A DNA stretch of 64,000 nucleotides from an uncultured Lachnospiraceae bacterium (lineage in GTDB: Bacteria; Bacillota; Clostridia; Lachnospirales; Lachnospiraceae): contig CAUEYX010000005.1 in the NCBI GenBank assembly GCA_959022495.1, positions 1-64,000 of the forward strand, written 5' to 3'. Below are positions 9,286 to 16,625 of the stretch, in pieces; position 1 is the stretch's first letter, and each line of letters opens with the position of its first letter. The position numbers and the translations under genes were made by a program. The notes under the pieces are model-generated. The model was not told the DNA's origin and ran no database searches. It saw only the letters and a list, made by a program, of their open reading frames with translations.

Positions 9286-9393
9286 GTAAAGAAATTGTTA
9301 TTATGGTTCACATTTAAGCAGTTTTCGTGCTATTATGATAACGTTCGGATAGGAACGTGTTTCTAGTTTTGTTAATTAAGGGGAGGACTATTC

Positions 9394-10053
9394 ATGAGAC
9401 TGAGAAATATACCGAGAGCCGAGGGAACGATCCAGGCTCACCCTGTTGTTATAAAGAGGCCGGAAGACCAGCGGGGATGCTGGAGACAGGTCTTTGGAAA
9501 TAAAAATGAGATCCATATCGAAATCGGAATGGGAAAAGGGCGTTTTATCCTTAACATGGCAAAAATCCATCCAGAGATCAATTTTATCGGCATTGAGCGC
9601 TATTCCAGTGTATTGTTGCGGGCGGTGGAGAAATTTGACACTGAAGAATTCCGGGAACTGAAGAATGTCAGGTTTGTGTGCATGGACGCAAGAAATATAG
9701 CAGACGTATTTGCGGAGGGGGAAGTGAGGAAAGTCTACTTGAATTTCTCAGATCCCTGGCCGAAGGCACGGCATGCAAAACGCAGGCTCACCTCCGTAGA
9801 ATTTCTGGAACGGTACGAGCGGGTGCTGCCCCAGGGTGGAACCGTGGAGTTTAAGACAGACAATACAGCGCTGTTTAATTTCTCGCTGGAGCAGATTAAA
9901 GAGGCGGCGTGGACAGTACGCGCGTTCACTTATGACCTGCATCACAACGAAGATATGAACAAGGATAATATTATGACAGAGTATGAAGAGAAGTTCTCTC
10001 AGAGGGGGAATCCCATCAATAAGTTAATCGCGGTACGCAGACAGAGGAATTAA
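9394..10053 (+). CDS. trmB: tRNA (guanine-N7-)-methyltransferase TrmB
   Basis: Uses SAM to methylate N7 of G46 in tRNA. The 219-residue protein carries the SAM loop EIGMGKGRF, the acidic strand FIGIERYSSV, and the family signature NFSDPWPKARHAKRRL, followed by EFKTDN near the C-terminus. GGGGAGGA precedes the ATG by 7 nt. It is divergent from the V-ATPase operon and appears to be monocistronic; a weak hairpin with a short T-run occurs about 130 nt downstream (10180-10200). Confidence 0.97.
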   Translation: MRLRNIPRAEGTIQAHPVVIKRPEDQRGCWRQVFGNKNEIHIEIGMGKGRFILNMAKIHPEINFIGIERYSSVLLRAVEKFDTEEFRELKNVRFVCMDARNIADVFAEGEVRKVYLNFSDPWPKARHAKRRLTSVEFLERYERVLPQGGTVEFKTDNTALFNFSLEQIKEAAWTVRAFTYDLHHNEDMNKDNIMTEYEEKFSQRGNPINKLIAVRRQRN

Positions 10054-10120
10054 AAAGAAATTCACACCATCTCCCCGCGTAAGGCATATAATAAAGTATA
10101 GTCTTATCACAGGGCGGGAA

Positions 10121-10291
10121 ATGTCGATGAAAAGAAAATGCTGGAAGACATGTGTAAAAGAAATGTTCTACTGCAGGCCGTGCCTGAACAGGCACATTTT
10201 GTGTATCAGGAGATCCATGCAGGAAGTATGTAAAATCCTCAATTCCGGGTTCTGTCGTGACGACTGCAGAAAAAATAGACGAGATTCTTAA
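10121..10291 (+). CDS. Possible cysteine-rich micropeptide
   Basis: A 56-codon ATG ORF in the trmB-tRNA gap encodes a basic peptide with eight cysteines, including the CRPC motif and a C-x3-C pair at each end. GGGCGGGA lies directly upstream and AT-rich TATAAT-like sequence about 30 nt before. It is not recognised and shows no known leader. A weak terminator-like hairpin lies inside the ORF, which argues that the stretch may instead be the trmB 3' region. Low confidence. Confidence 0.2.
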   Translation: MSMKRKCWKTCVKEMFYCRPCLNRHILCIRRSMQEVCKILNSGFCRDDCRKNRRDS

Positions 10292-10309
10292 AAAAATGTA
10301 AAAAAATGC

Positions 10310-10338
10310 TTGCATTTTTGAAAAGTGTCATATATAAT
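10310..10338 (+). promoter_or_regulatory. Promoter of tRNA-Lys
   Basis: TTGCAT (10310-10315) and TATAAT (10333-10338) are spaced by 17 nt, about 40 nt before the tRNA. The perfect repeat GTTATCC-N5-GGATAAC (10348-10366) lies between the start point and the tRNA and would form a leader hairpin. Confidence 0.75.
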
Positions 10339-10378
10339 ATCACTTGCGTTATCCGTTAAGGATAACAAAAGTGAGAAA

Positions 10379-10451
10379 GCGCGATTAGCTCAGTTGGTAG
10401 AGCACCTGACTCTTAATCAGGGTGTCCAGGGTTCGAACCCCTGATCGCGCA
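10379..10451 (+). tRNA. tRNA-Lys (anticodon CTT)
   Basis: A full cloverleaf is visible: acceptor GCGCGAT pairs with ATCGCGC, the D arm has AGCTCAGTTGGTAGAGC, the anticodon stem CCTGA/TCAGG encloses the loop CTCTTAA with anticodon CTT, and the T arm is CCAGGGTTCGAACCCCTG with a perfect TTCGAA loop. The discriminator base is A; CCA is not encoded. Confidence 0.97.
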
Positions 10452-10456
10452 CTTGG

Positions 10457-10504
10457 AAATCGCTGTTTTTGCGGACGCTGGAGCCGTGGGGACGGCGATT
10501 TTTT
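10457..10504 (+). terminator. Likely terminator of tRNA-Lys
   Basis: AAATCGC (10457-10463) pairs with GCGATTT (10495-10501), closing a longer imperfect stem, and is followed by T residues through 10504. It lies just after the tRNA 3' end. Confidence 0.6.
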
Positions 10505-10525
10505 CCGTGAAGCATTGAGCAGCGC

Positions 10526-10591
10526 GAGAATAAGGGAAGGGACCTCGGGAGAAGTGCTTGCATTTCTCCCGAGGTCCCTTCCCTTATTCTC
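10526..10591. repeat. 28-bp perfect inverted repeat (66-nt palindrome)
   Basis: Bases 10526-10553 are exactly complementary to 10564-10591, with a 10-nt loop that itself contains TGC-TT-GCA, so nearly all 66 bases pair. It lies between the convergent tRNA-Lys and the dehydrogenase gene. No T-run follows on either strand, which is unlike a simple terminator. Confidence 0.9.
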
Positions 10592-10593
10592 AT

Positions 10594-10660
10594 GTGGCGA
10601 AAGCCACGACCGGGATGGAGCGAAGCGGAATCGAGGTGCGCTGCGCAATGCGGCCCGGTC
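10594..10660 (-). repeat. Two further hairpins between palindrome and dehydrogenase stop
   Basis: GTGGC-GAAA-GCCAC (10594-10607) is a perfect hairpin with a GNRA-type loop on the plus strand. GACCGGG (10608-10614) pairs with CCCGGTC (10654-10660), which abuts the dehydrogenase stop codon. With the 28-bp palindrome they form three consecutive hairpins at the 3' end of the leftward transcript. Confidence 0.6.
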
Positions 10661-11599
10661 TTACATCGTTTCAATAAATTCTTGTATCTGCCCGGCAATG
10701 ATCTTCATCAGCCTCTGACGAGCCTCTACAGCTGCCCAGGCGATATGAGGGGTAATAAAGATCCGGTCTTTCTCACGGATGTTTAAAAGCGGGGTGTCCT
10801 TTGCCATGGGTTCCACAGAGAGGACATCCAGGCCAGCCGCCTTGATTTCACCTGCGTTCAGGGCATCGGCAAGATCCGCTTCGTTAATAATCGGCCCTCT
10901 CCCCAGATTCAGCAGAATCGCGTCCGGCTTCATTTTGCGGAACGCGTCCGCGTTCATCAGACCCTGGGTATATTCGTTCAGTGGAGCATGTATGGACAGG
11001 ATATCGGATTCAGCCAGCAGAGTGTCAAAGTCCACCTGGTGATATCCTTCCTGCGCGGGCGCTCCTGACGCAGAGTAATAGATCACACGCGCTCCGAACA
11101 GCCCGGCGATGTCAGCAACCCTGCGGCCGATCGCCCCAAGCCCCAGGATTCCCCAGGTCATGCCGTTAAGTTCCCGGAAGGTGCGGGCGAAATGGGTAAA
11201 AATACGGTCGTTTATGTAGCTGCCGTTTTTTACATAGTCATCATAATAGCGCAGGTTTTCCATCAGATAAAACAGCATGGCAAATGTATGCTGAGCTACA
11301 GATTCGGTCGAGTATCCGGCAACGTTGCGCCATTCGATTCCCCGCGCGGCAAGATAATCTTTGTCGAGGTTATTTGTTCCGGTAGCAGTTACGCACACGA
11401 GTTTCAGTTTTTCAGCCTCTGAGATCGTCTGTTCATTGACCGGGACTTTGTTTACCACCAGGACATCCGCGCCTGCCGCGCGTTCCGGAACTTCTGAGGG
11501 AGAGGTGAAAGGATACTTTACCACTTCGCCCATCTGTTCAAACTGTGTGTAGTCAATGTCGTCGCCAAGCGTACTGGCGTCTAAAAAAACAATTTTCAT
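10661..11599 (-). CDS. NAD-dependent D-2-hydroxyacid dehydrogenase
   Basis: A cytoplasmic 312-residue dehydrogenase interconverting a 2-keto acid and a D-2-hydroxy acid, probably hydroxypyruvate/glycerate or a related acid. The NAD loop is GLGAIGRRVA. The catalytic triad is visible as Arg in LNLGRGPIIN, Glu in LSVEPMA and His in ITPHIAW. The VAGYSTESVAQH stretch is typical of the glycerate dehydrogenase branch. GGAGG precedes ATG 11599. An extended -10 (TGTTATACT, complement of 11633-11641) upstream suggests its own promoter. The exact substrate is not determinable from sequence. Confidence 0.9.
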   Translation of the reverse strand: MKIVFLDASTLGDDIDYTQFEQMGEVVKYPFTSPSEVPERAAGADVLVVNKVPVNEQTISEAEKLKLVCVTATGTNNLDKDYLAARGIEWRNVAGYSTESVAQHTFAMLFYLMENLRYYDDYVKNGSYINDRIFTHFARTFRELNGMTWGILGLGAIGRRVADIAGLFGARVIYYSASGAPAQEGYHQVDFDTLLAESDILSIHAPLNEYTQGLMNADAFRKMKPDAILLNLGRGPIINEADLADALNAGEIKAAGLDVLSVEPMAKDTPLLNIREKDRIFITPHIAWAAVEARQRLMKIIAGQIQEFIETM

Positions 11600-11744
11600 G
11601 ATTAAAATCCTCCTTAGTTACATCTGCTCTTTAGTATAACATAATTTCCGCCTGCGTATTGTTTTTTCTTACAGCCACGCACTGTACAGCGGGAAGGCCG
11701 TGACTGGACCATCTGGAGATCAGTTTTGGAGGGGATGATCGTCC

Positions 11745-11773
11745 TTGACTTTCCAGAGGGATGCATTTACAAT
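11745..11773 (+). promoter_or_regulatory. Promoter of the thiT transcript
   Basis: TTGACT (11745-11750) and TACAAT (11768-11773) are spaced by 17 nt and lie about 40 nt before the TPP aptamer. Confidence 0.75.
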
Positions 11774-11810
11774 AGAATCCGTTACAAATTACAATTTCAT
11801 AGGATTGATA

Positions 11811-11900
11811 ACAAGGGGAGCTTGTATGACAGGCTGAGAGGAAGTTATGAACTTCGACCCATAACCTGATCTGGATAATGCCAGCGCAGGGATGCGTTAT
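11811..11900 (+). promoter_or_regulatory. TPP riboswitch (THI element)
   Basis: The aptamer shows the conserved blocks in order: GGGGAGCTTG, the CTGAGAGG element, CCCATAACCTGATCTGGATAATGCCAGCG and the closing AGGGATG. It senses thiamine diphosphate and should reduce expression of the following gene when the ligand is abundant. An expression platform is not clear: a T-rich tract follows at 11909-11915 without a strong stem, so either termination or masking of the ribosome site at 11941-11948 is possible. Confidence 0.95.
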
Positions 11901-11955
11901 AAGTGTGCTTTTTTGTGCCCTTTTGTTTTCAATCTGAGAACAGGAGGGTTTTATT

Positions 11956-12618
11956 ATGTCAGGATTATTTGTCAATGCAGAGGGCGGGCTTACTGCCGCC
12001 GGGTATGCGCTCACCATTGCCGCGGGGATCGGATTATTTCTGGTGGCAGCCTATTTAGCAGGAAAACATTCCACGAAGAAGAAACTTACTACAAAGCAGC
12101 TGGTATTCTGCGCGGCAGCAATGGCGCTGGCGTTTATTACATCTTATATCAAGGTATGGGAAATGCCATGGGGAGGCAGTGTGACACTGTGCAGCATGCT
12201 TTTTATTGTTCTCGCAGCCAACTGGTATGGTCCGGGTACAGGCATCTTCGTCGGTCTGTCATACGGGATACTTCAGTTTATTCAGGAGCCGTATGTACTT
12301 TCATTCTTTCAGGTGTGCTGTGACTACATACTGGCGTTTGCGGCTCTGGGGATTGCGGGATTCTTTGCAAAGAGCAGGCATGGGCTGCTGAAAGGATACA
12401 TTGCGGCAGTGATTGCAAGAGGCGCTTTCCATGCCCTGGGCGGATACCTGTACTGGATGGACTATATGCCGGATGGATTCCCGCAGTCGCTGAAAAGCAT
12501 CTATCCCATTGTATACAATTACAGCTATATCCTGGCGGAGGCAGTGATTACAGTGATCATCATTTCGATTCCGTCAGTGGCAAAAGGGCTGGGCCGGGTG
12601 AAACAGACGGCAGATTGA
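11956..12618 (+). CDS. thiT: Thiamine-specific ECF transporter S component ThiT
   Basis: The substrate-binding membrane component of an energy-coupling-factor importer for thiamine; it works with shared EcfA/EcfA'/EcfT that are not in this window. The 220-residue protein has six or so hydrophobic segments, and the family stretch around ALAFITSYIKVWEMPWGGSVTLCSMLFIVLAANWYGP followed by LSYGILQFIQEPYVLSFFQVCCDY, containing Trp/Glu/Tyr positions used for thiamine binding in ThiT. AGGAGGG lies 9 nt before the ATG. Placement directly after a TPP riboswitch confirms the role. Compared with the roughly 180-aa proteins there is an extra N-terminal helix of about 35 residues. Confidence 0.95.
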   Translation: MSGLFVNAEGGLTAAGYALTIAAGIGLFLVAAYLAGKHSTKKKLTTKQLVFCAAAMALAFITSYIKVWEMPWGGSVTLCSMLFIVLAANWYGPGTGIFVGLSYGILQFIQEPYVLSFFQVCCDYILAFAALGIAGFFAKSRHGLLKGYIAAVIARGAFHALGGYLYWMDYMPDGFPQSLKSIYPIVYNYSYILAEAVITVIIISIPSVAKGLGRVKQTAD

Positions 12619-12625
12619 AATGTCC

Positions 12626-12641
12626 TAAGAAATTTTTAAGA
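12626..12641 (+). promoter_or_regulatory. TAAGA direct repeat upstream of two-component operon 1
   Basis: TAAGA at 12626-12630 recurs at 12637-12641, an 11-bp period typical of OmpR-family operators. A TATAGT -10 candidate follows at 12674-12679. The same arrangement precedes the second two-component operon (28120-28135). Confidence 0.4.
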
Positions 12642-12765
12642 TTTATATCAAGTTTTTTTTAACTGCGCGCGGGTATAGTCGGATAGGTAAGGAAGAAAGT
12701 TCCGTCCGGGTCAGCAATGCGGCCGGACGCAGGAGGGGAATAGGAACAGAGGCGGTGACAATAAA

Positions 12766-13500
12766 GTGAAAAGGAATGAGACAGAAGAGAAAGAAAGCCG
12801 GGAGGTCATTCTTGTGGTGGATGACAATCAGGAGATTGTCTACTCGATCAGTGAACTTTTAAAGTATGAAGGATATGAGGTAGTGAAAGCATACGATGGA
12901 ATGCAGGCCCTCAGCGCCTTGGAGGAACACGCTGTTGATCTGATCCTGCTGGATGTGATGATGCCCAGGCTGAACGGCCTGTCAGCGCTCATGAAGCTGA
13001 GGGAGAAGTCACGGATACCGGTAATTATCCTGTCGGCAAAGACAGAAGAGAGCGACAAAGTATCCGGTCTGGTGCTGGGAGCGGATGATTATGTGGAGAA
13101 ACCGTACAATGCCGCGGAACTGATCGCGCGGGTGAAGGCGCATCTGCGGAGATACCGTGCCTGGGGAGGGGGAGCTCCGAAGGCAGATCAGGACCAGATT
13201 GTCAATGGCGGGCTTATGCTTGATAAGAAACAGCGGATTGTCATAGTCGAGGGCGGGGAAGTCCGCCTGACAGCCACCGAATATAAGATACTGGAACTTC
13301 TGATGGAACATCCGGGCCAGGTATTTTCAGCGGAGCAGATCTATGAAAATGTGTGGCAGGAATCCGCGGACTATACTGTGGAAAACACGGTTATGGTACA
13401 TATCAGGCACATTCGCGAGAAGATCGAGATTGATACAAAGAAACCAAGGTATGTAAAGGTGGTGTGGGGAATTGGATACAAAATGGAAAGATACAGTTAA
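12766..13500 (+). CDS. OmpR/VanR-type response regulator
   Basis: A 244-residue DNA-binding regulator. Receiver domain about 14-130 with the acidic pair VVDD, phospho-acceptor D63 in LILLDVMMP, the T/S switch ILSAKTEE and K in VEKPYN; winged-helix DNA-binding domain about 145-242 ending KVVWGIGYKMERY. The start is GTG 12766; upstream spacing to a GGCGG-like site is loose, and no in-frame ATG precedes the receiver. The gene overlaps its histidine kinase by 29 nt. A direct repeat upstream suggests autoregulation. Confidence 0.93.
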   Translation: MKRNETEEKESREVILVVDDNQEIVYSISELLKYEGYEVVKAYDGMQALSALEEHAVDLILLDVMMPRLNGLSALMKLREKSRIPVIILSAKTEESDKVSGLVLGADDYVEKPYNAAELIARVKAHLRRYRAWGGGAPKADQDQIVNGGLMLDKKQRIVIVEGGEVRLTATEYKILELLMEHPGQVFSAEQIYENVWQESADYTVENTVMVHIRHIREKIEIDTKKPRYVKVVWGIGYKMERYS

Positions 13501-14836
13501 AAAGATTCCGGCGTTTTTGAAACTTCACTGGGCGTACGTGACCTATATACTGGGGGCCATATTTGTAATTGTGGGAGTGGTTTTTTTCTATACGCTCATT
13601 GTGTACCGTTCTTGGCACCCTACGGAAGAGGCGGTCTTTTTCGGCATTATGGGAAATCTTTTCTTTGGCGCGGGAATGATGATGATTCTAAAAGGGGTGC
13701 TCAAAAGGCTGTGCGGTGGTATGTGGATGCCGGAAGAAGATACCTACGCGGAGTGGAAGCGGGTAAACGGCAGTGTGGAAAAGAAGATTTGTCAGGCGGG
13801 CGCGGCGGCGTTCCTCTGCGTCCTGTGGTACATGTGGCATCTTATGAATGGCGGCGCGTGGGCGGGCGGCGGCTGGTATTACAATTATGCGTCGGGATAT
13901 ATCATGATCTTTACCGTGCTGATCCAATTTATCCTTTCTTATACTGTGTTCCTTAGATTCGAAAGGAAGGAGCTGGACCTTCTTGAGGAGCAGAGAGAGG
14001 TGGATATCCGCCGGCGGATTGAAGAAGTGGCAGAACAGGGACAGAAGCGCCTGGAGGAAGCTTTGGAGATTGAGAGAAAAAGCATGGAAAAAGTGTCTCA
14101 CAGCGACCAGCTCAGGGTAGATCTTATCACCAATGTATCCCATGATCTCAAGACGCCCCTGACCTCTATGATCGGTTATATTGAGCTGATCAAGAAGGAG
14201 GAGTTGACGGATATTGTCCGGGATTATGTGGATGTGATCTCAGAGCGCGCGGAAAAACTCAAGGAAATGATCAACAGTCTTTTCAATCTTGCCAAAGCAA
14301 GCAGCGGGAATATAGAACTTCATCCTGAAAAGTTCGAGGTGAACCGGCTGATTGAACAGATCTTTGCGGATATGGAAGACCGGGTCAGGGAGAGCGGGCT
14401 TGAATTCGTGGTACAGCTGACAGAAGAGGATACAGAGCTGTACGCGGATAACAGCTATTTTTATCGGATCTGTCAGAATCTGGTTGAGAATGCGCTCAAA
14501 TATTCAGCAGAAGGCACACGGGTGTTTGTGAAGACTTTTCTTGATAAAAAGCCAGACGATTCTCACCGTATAGTATCCAAGACAGAGGGAAACGGGCAGC
14601 GGCAGCCGGTGCCGCGGCAAAGCGGGATCTGCGTAGAGATTACAAATACCTCGGGATATCCGATGGATTTTACAAAAGAGGATATTATTGAGCGGTTTGC
14701 GCGGGGGGATAAGGCCCGAGCGGGAGAGGGGAACGGCCTGGGACTGGCCATCGTGAGCACTTATGCCAAAGCGCTGGGCGGCTCATTTGACATTAAGATT
14801 GACTGCGATCAATTCAAAGCATGTCTGAAATTTTAA
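13472..14836 (+). CDS. Membrane sensor histidine kinase
   Basis: A 454-residue kinase partnered with the preceding regulator. Four hydrophobic segments (about 22-44, 54-76, 105-125, 143-163) suggest the sensing part is within or near the membrane, with no large external domain. A coiled linker (165-215) leads to the H-box NVSHDLKTPLTSMIGY with phospho-acceptor H224, then the ATP-binding domain with N-box NLVENALKYS and G-box GEGNGLGLAI. The start appears to be TTG 13472, inside the regulator gene, giving a 29-nt overlap; no other start precedes the first membrane helix. A terminator follows immediately. Confidence 0.92.
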   Translation: MDTKWKDTVKKIPAFLKLHWAYVTYILGAIFVIVGVVFFYTLIVYRSWHPTEEAVFFGIMGNLFFGAGMMMILKGVLKRLCGGMWMPEEDTYAEWKRVNGSVEKKICQAGAAAFLCVLWYMWHLMNGGAWAGGGWYYNYASGYIMIFTVLIQFILSYTVFLRFERKELDLLEEQREVDIRRRIEEVAEQGQKRLEEALEIERKSMEKVSHSDQLRVDLITNVSHDLKTPLTSMIGYIELIKKEELTDIVRDYVDVISERAEKLKEMINSLFNLAKASSGNIELHPEKFEVNRLIEQIFADMEDRVRESGLEFVVQLTEEDTELYADNSYFYRICQNLVENALKYSAEGTRVFVKTFLDKKPDDSHRIVSKTEGNGQRQPVPRQSGICVEITNTSGYPMDFTKEDIIERFARGDKARAGEGNGLGLAIVSTYAKALGGSFDIKIDCDQFKACLKF

Positions 14837-14869
14837 GAGGGCTGTCCGTTTAGGCGGGCAGCCCTCTTT
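14837..14869. terminator. Bidirectional terminator between kinase and MATE genes
   Basis: GAGGGCTGTCCG (14837-14848) pairs with CGGGCAGCCCTC (14855-14866), with one G-T pair, followed by TTT on the plus strand and TTAAAATTT on the minus strand. The two genes converge here. Confidence 0.75.
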
Positions 14870-16245
14870 CACATGTTTTCCATTTTGCGAAGCTCCAGCG
14901 CGATGAGTGTTACAGTTACGATGAACGCAATGGTGTCCGCCGCGGGACCGGCATACAGGATGCCGTCAAGCCCAAAGAAGAGCGGGAGGATCAGCACCAG
15001 CGGGATCAAAAAGAGAACCTGCCTTGTCATGGAGAGAACCAGCCCTTTCAGCGGCTTGCCGATCGCCGCGAAGAAATTCGAGGAGATGAGCTGGACGCCG
15101 TTAACCAGCACCATAAATAAGAAAATCCTCATAAAGTGGGCAGCGAACTCAAAATAAGCCGGTTCCCCTGTGCCGAAGAGGGAGATGATCTGATACGGAA
15201 AGAACTGAAACAGGACAAATCCCACAGCTGAGACGACAAGATTTGCCGTAATGGCAAGTTTGTAAGTCTGCCGTACTCTGTCATACTGCCGCGCTCCGTA
15301 GTTAAAGCCGATGATTGGCTGAGAGCCCTGTGAGATTCCGATGATGACCGCCAGCAGGATGGCGTTGGTTTTCATTACGATCCCACATGCAGCCAGAGGG
15401 ATTTCTTTTCCGTATATGGACATTGCTCCGTAGTAGGTGAGTGAATTGTTCAGCACGATCTGGACAAAAGTAATGGCCACCTGGTTCAGGCTGTTGCTCA
15501 TCCCAAGGGAAGCGGTCTGGGCGCATTCTTTGAAAGAAATTCCGATGTCTCTGCGGGAAAGCCGGATATTTTTGAATTTCCGGATATACAGTGCCGCGAA
15601 GAGAAAGGAAAAAAACTGGCCGATGATGGTCGCCCAAGCTGCTCCGGCAACGCCTAGATCAAATACAAAGATAAAGACCGGATCAAGTATGGTATTGATA
15701 ACCGCTCCGATCAGCATGGATATCATGGAGTATTTCGGGCTCCCGTCCGCGCGCGCCAGATTGCTCATGCCGTTCGTTATAATGAGGAAAGGCATGCCGA
15801 TGGCCACGATGCGGGAATAAGTCTCCGCATAGGGCATGATTTCAGATGTGGCGCCGAAGGCAGTGAGCAGGGGCGCCAGGAAAAGTTCTACCGCGGCTGC
15901 GTAGATGAGTCCAGAGACAATCATCATGCAGATGCCGTTTCCTACAACCTTTTCTGCCTTTTCTTTTTCGCCGGCTCCCAGATAGAGAGAGAATCTTGAC
16001 GCGCTTCCGATTCCGATCAGGAGCGCGATAGCCAGACAGATGGTTGTCAAAGGATACGCCACGTTGGTGGCCGCGTTTCCGAGATATCCCACACCCTGGC
16101 CGATAAAGATCTGGTCGACAATATTGTACAGGGAGCTGACCAGCATGGCAATGATGCTGGGGATGGCAAATCCTTTCAAAAGGGAAGGAATGCTCTGACA
16201 GCCCAACGGATTTTGCTGTGTCTGAGTCTGCTGCAAAGGAATCAC
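14869..16245 (-). CDS. MATE-family efflux transporter
   Basis: A 458-residue inner-membrane antiporter with twelve predicted helices in two related halves (around SIPSLLKGFAIPSIIAMLVSSLYNIVDQIFIG and its second-half counterpart SLGMSNSLNQVAITFVQIVLNN), consistent with the MepA/DinF-like MATE branch that exports drugs or organic cations with H+ or Na+. The N-terminal region has the usual P-[ST]-[IL]-x-M-L motif. The start is GTG 16245 with GAAAGAAA upstream. Substrates are unknown. No partner regulator is adjacent. Confidence 0.93.
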   Translation of the reverse strand: MIPLQQTQTQQNPLGCQSIPSLLKGFAIPSIIAMLVSSLYNIVDQIFIGQGVGYLGNAATNVAYPLTTICLAIALLIGIGSASRFSLYLGAGEKEKAEKVVGNGICMMIVSGLIYAAAVELFLAPLLTAFGATSEIMPYAETYSRIVAIGMPFLIITNGMSNLARADGSPKYSMISMLIGAVINTILDPVFIFVFDLGVAGAAWATIIGQFFSFLFAALYIRKFKNIRLSRRDIGISFKECAQTASLGMSNSLNQVAITFVQIVLNNSLTYYGAMSIYGKEIPLAACGIVMKTNAILLAVIIGISQGSQPIIGFNYGARQYDRVRQTYKLAITANLVVSAVGFVLFQFFPYQIISLFGTGEPAYFEFAAHFMRIFLFMVLVNGVQLISSNFFAAIGKPLKGLVLSMTRQVLFLIPLVLILPLFFGLDGILYAGPAADTIAFIVTVTLIALELRKMENM

Positions 16246-16625
16246 TTCTTTCTTTCGTATTTCTATCGTGTTGTCAGATCATATAGACATGACGGTTTTG
16301 AAACGCCGCCGCGCGCTGGAAAGGCCTGCCCGCGCGTGGCGGCACAGCTGTTCTCTATTATAAGAGAAATTTCTGCTGTCCGCAAGTAATTTAAAAAGCT
16401 GTCCGCAAGTTTTGGGCATTCTTGTCTGGCTGGCAGTGATCTGTTTCTTTTCATGCTGCAGGATTTCCGGAAGAGGTCATAGCGGCGGTCCTGGAGCCGG
16501 CAGGAGAGTGAGACGGAGGAACGTGTAAAAAAAGTGAAAAGAAACCGGATTCTAAATGCAGGAAATGCTTCCGTGTGATACAATAAATGGGAGAGTAGTA
16601 AAGCGCTTACAGGAGGAAAGAAATC
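16246..16625 (+). promoter_or_regulatory. MATE-pyk divergent region with cre-like site
   Basis: No gene is supported here. A TACAAT -10 candidate lies at 16579-16584. The palindromic GTAAAGCGCTTACA at 16598-16611 matches 12 of 14 positions of the CcpA cre consensus and lies between the start point and the pyk ribosome site (GGAGGAAAG, 16612-16620). A GC-rich hairpin (GCCGCC...GGCGGC, about 16302-16345) lies nearer the MATE gene and would be in its leader. Confidence 0.4.

Noticed and set aside
10385..10718. Frames overlapping the tRNA and palindrome on both strands
   Set aside because: They run through a tRNA gene and long inverted repeat; not coding.
16263..16583. 106-codon minus-strand frame in the MATE-pyk gap
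   Set aside because: No ribosome site, Arg/Ser/Cys-rich without pattern, and it overlaps the pyk promoter region.
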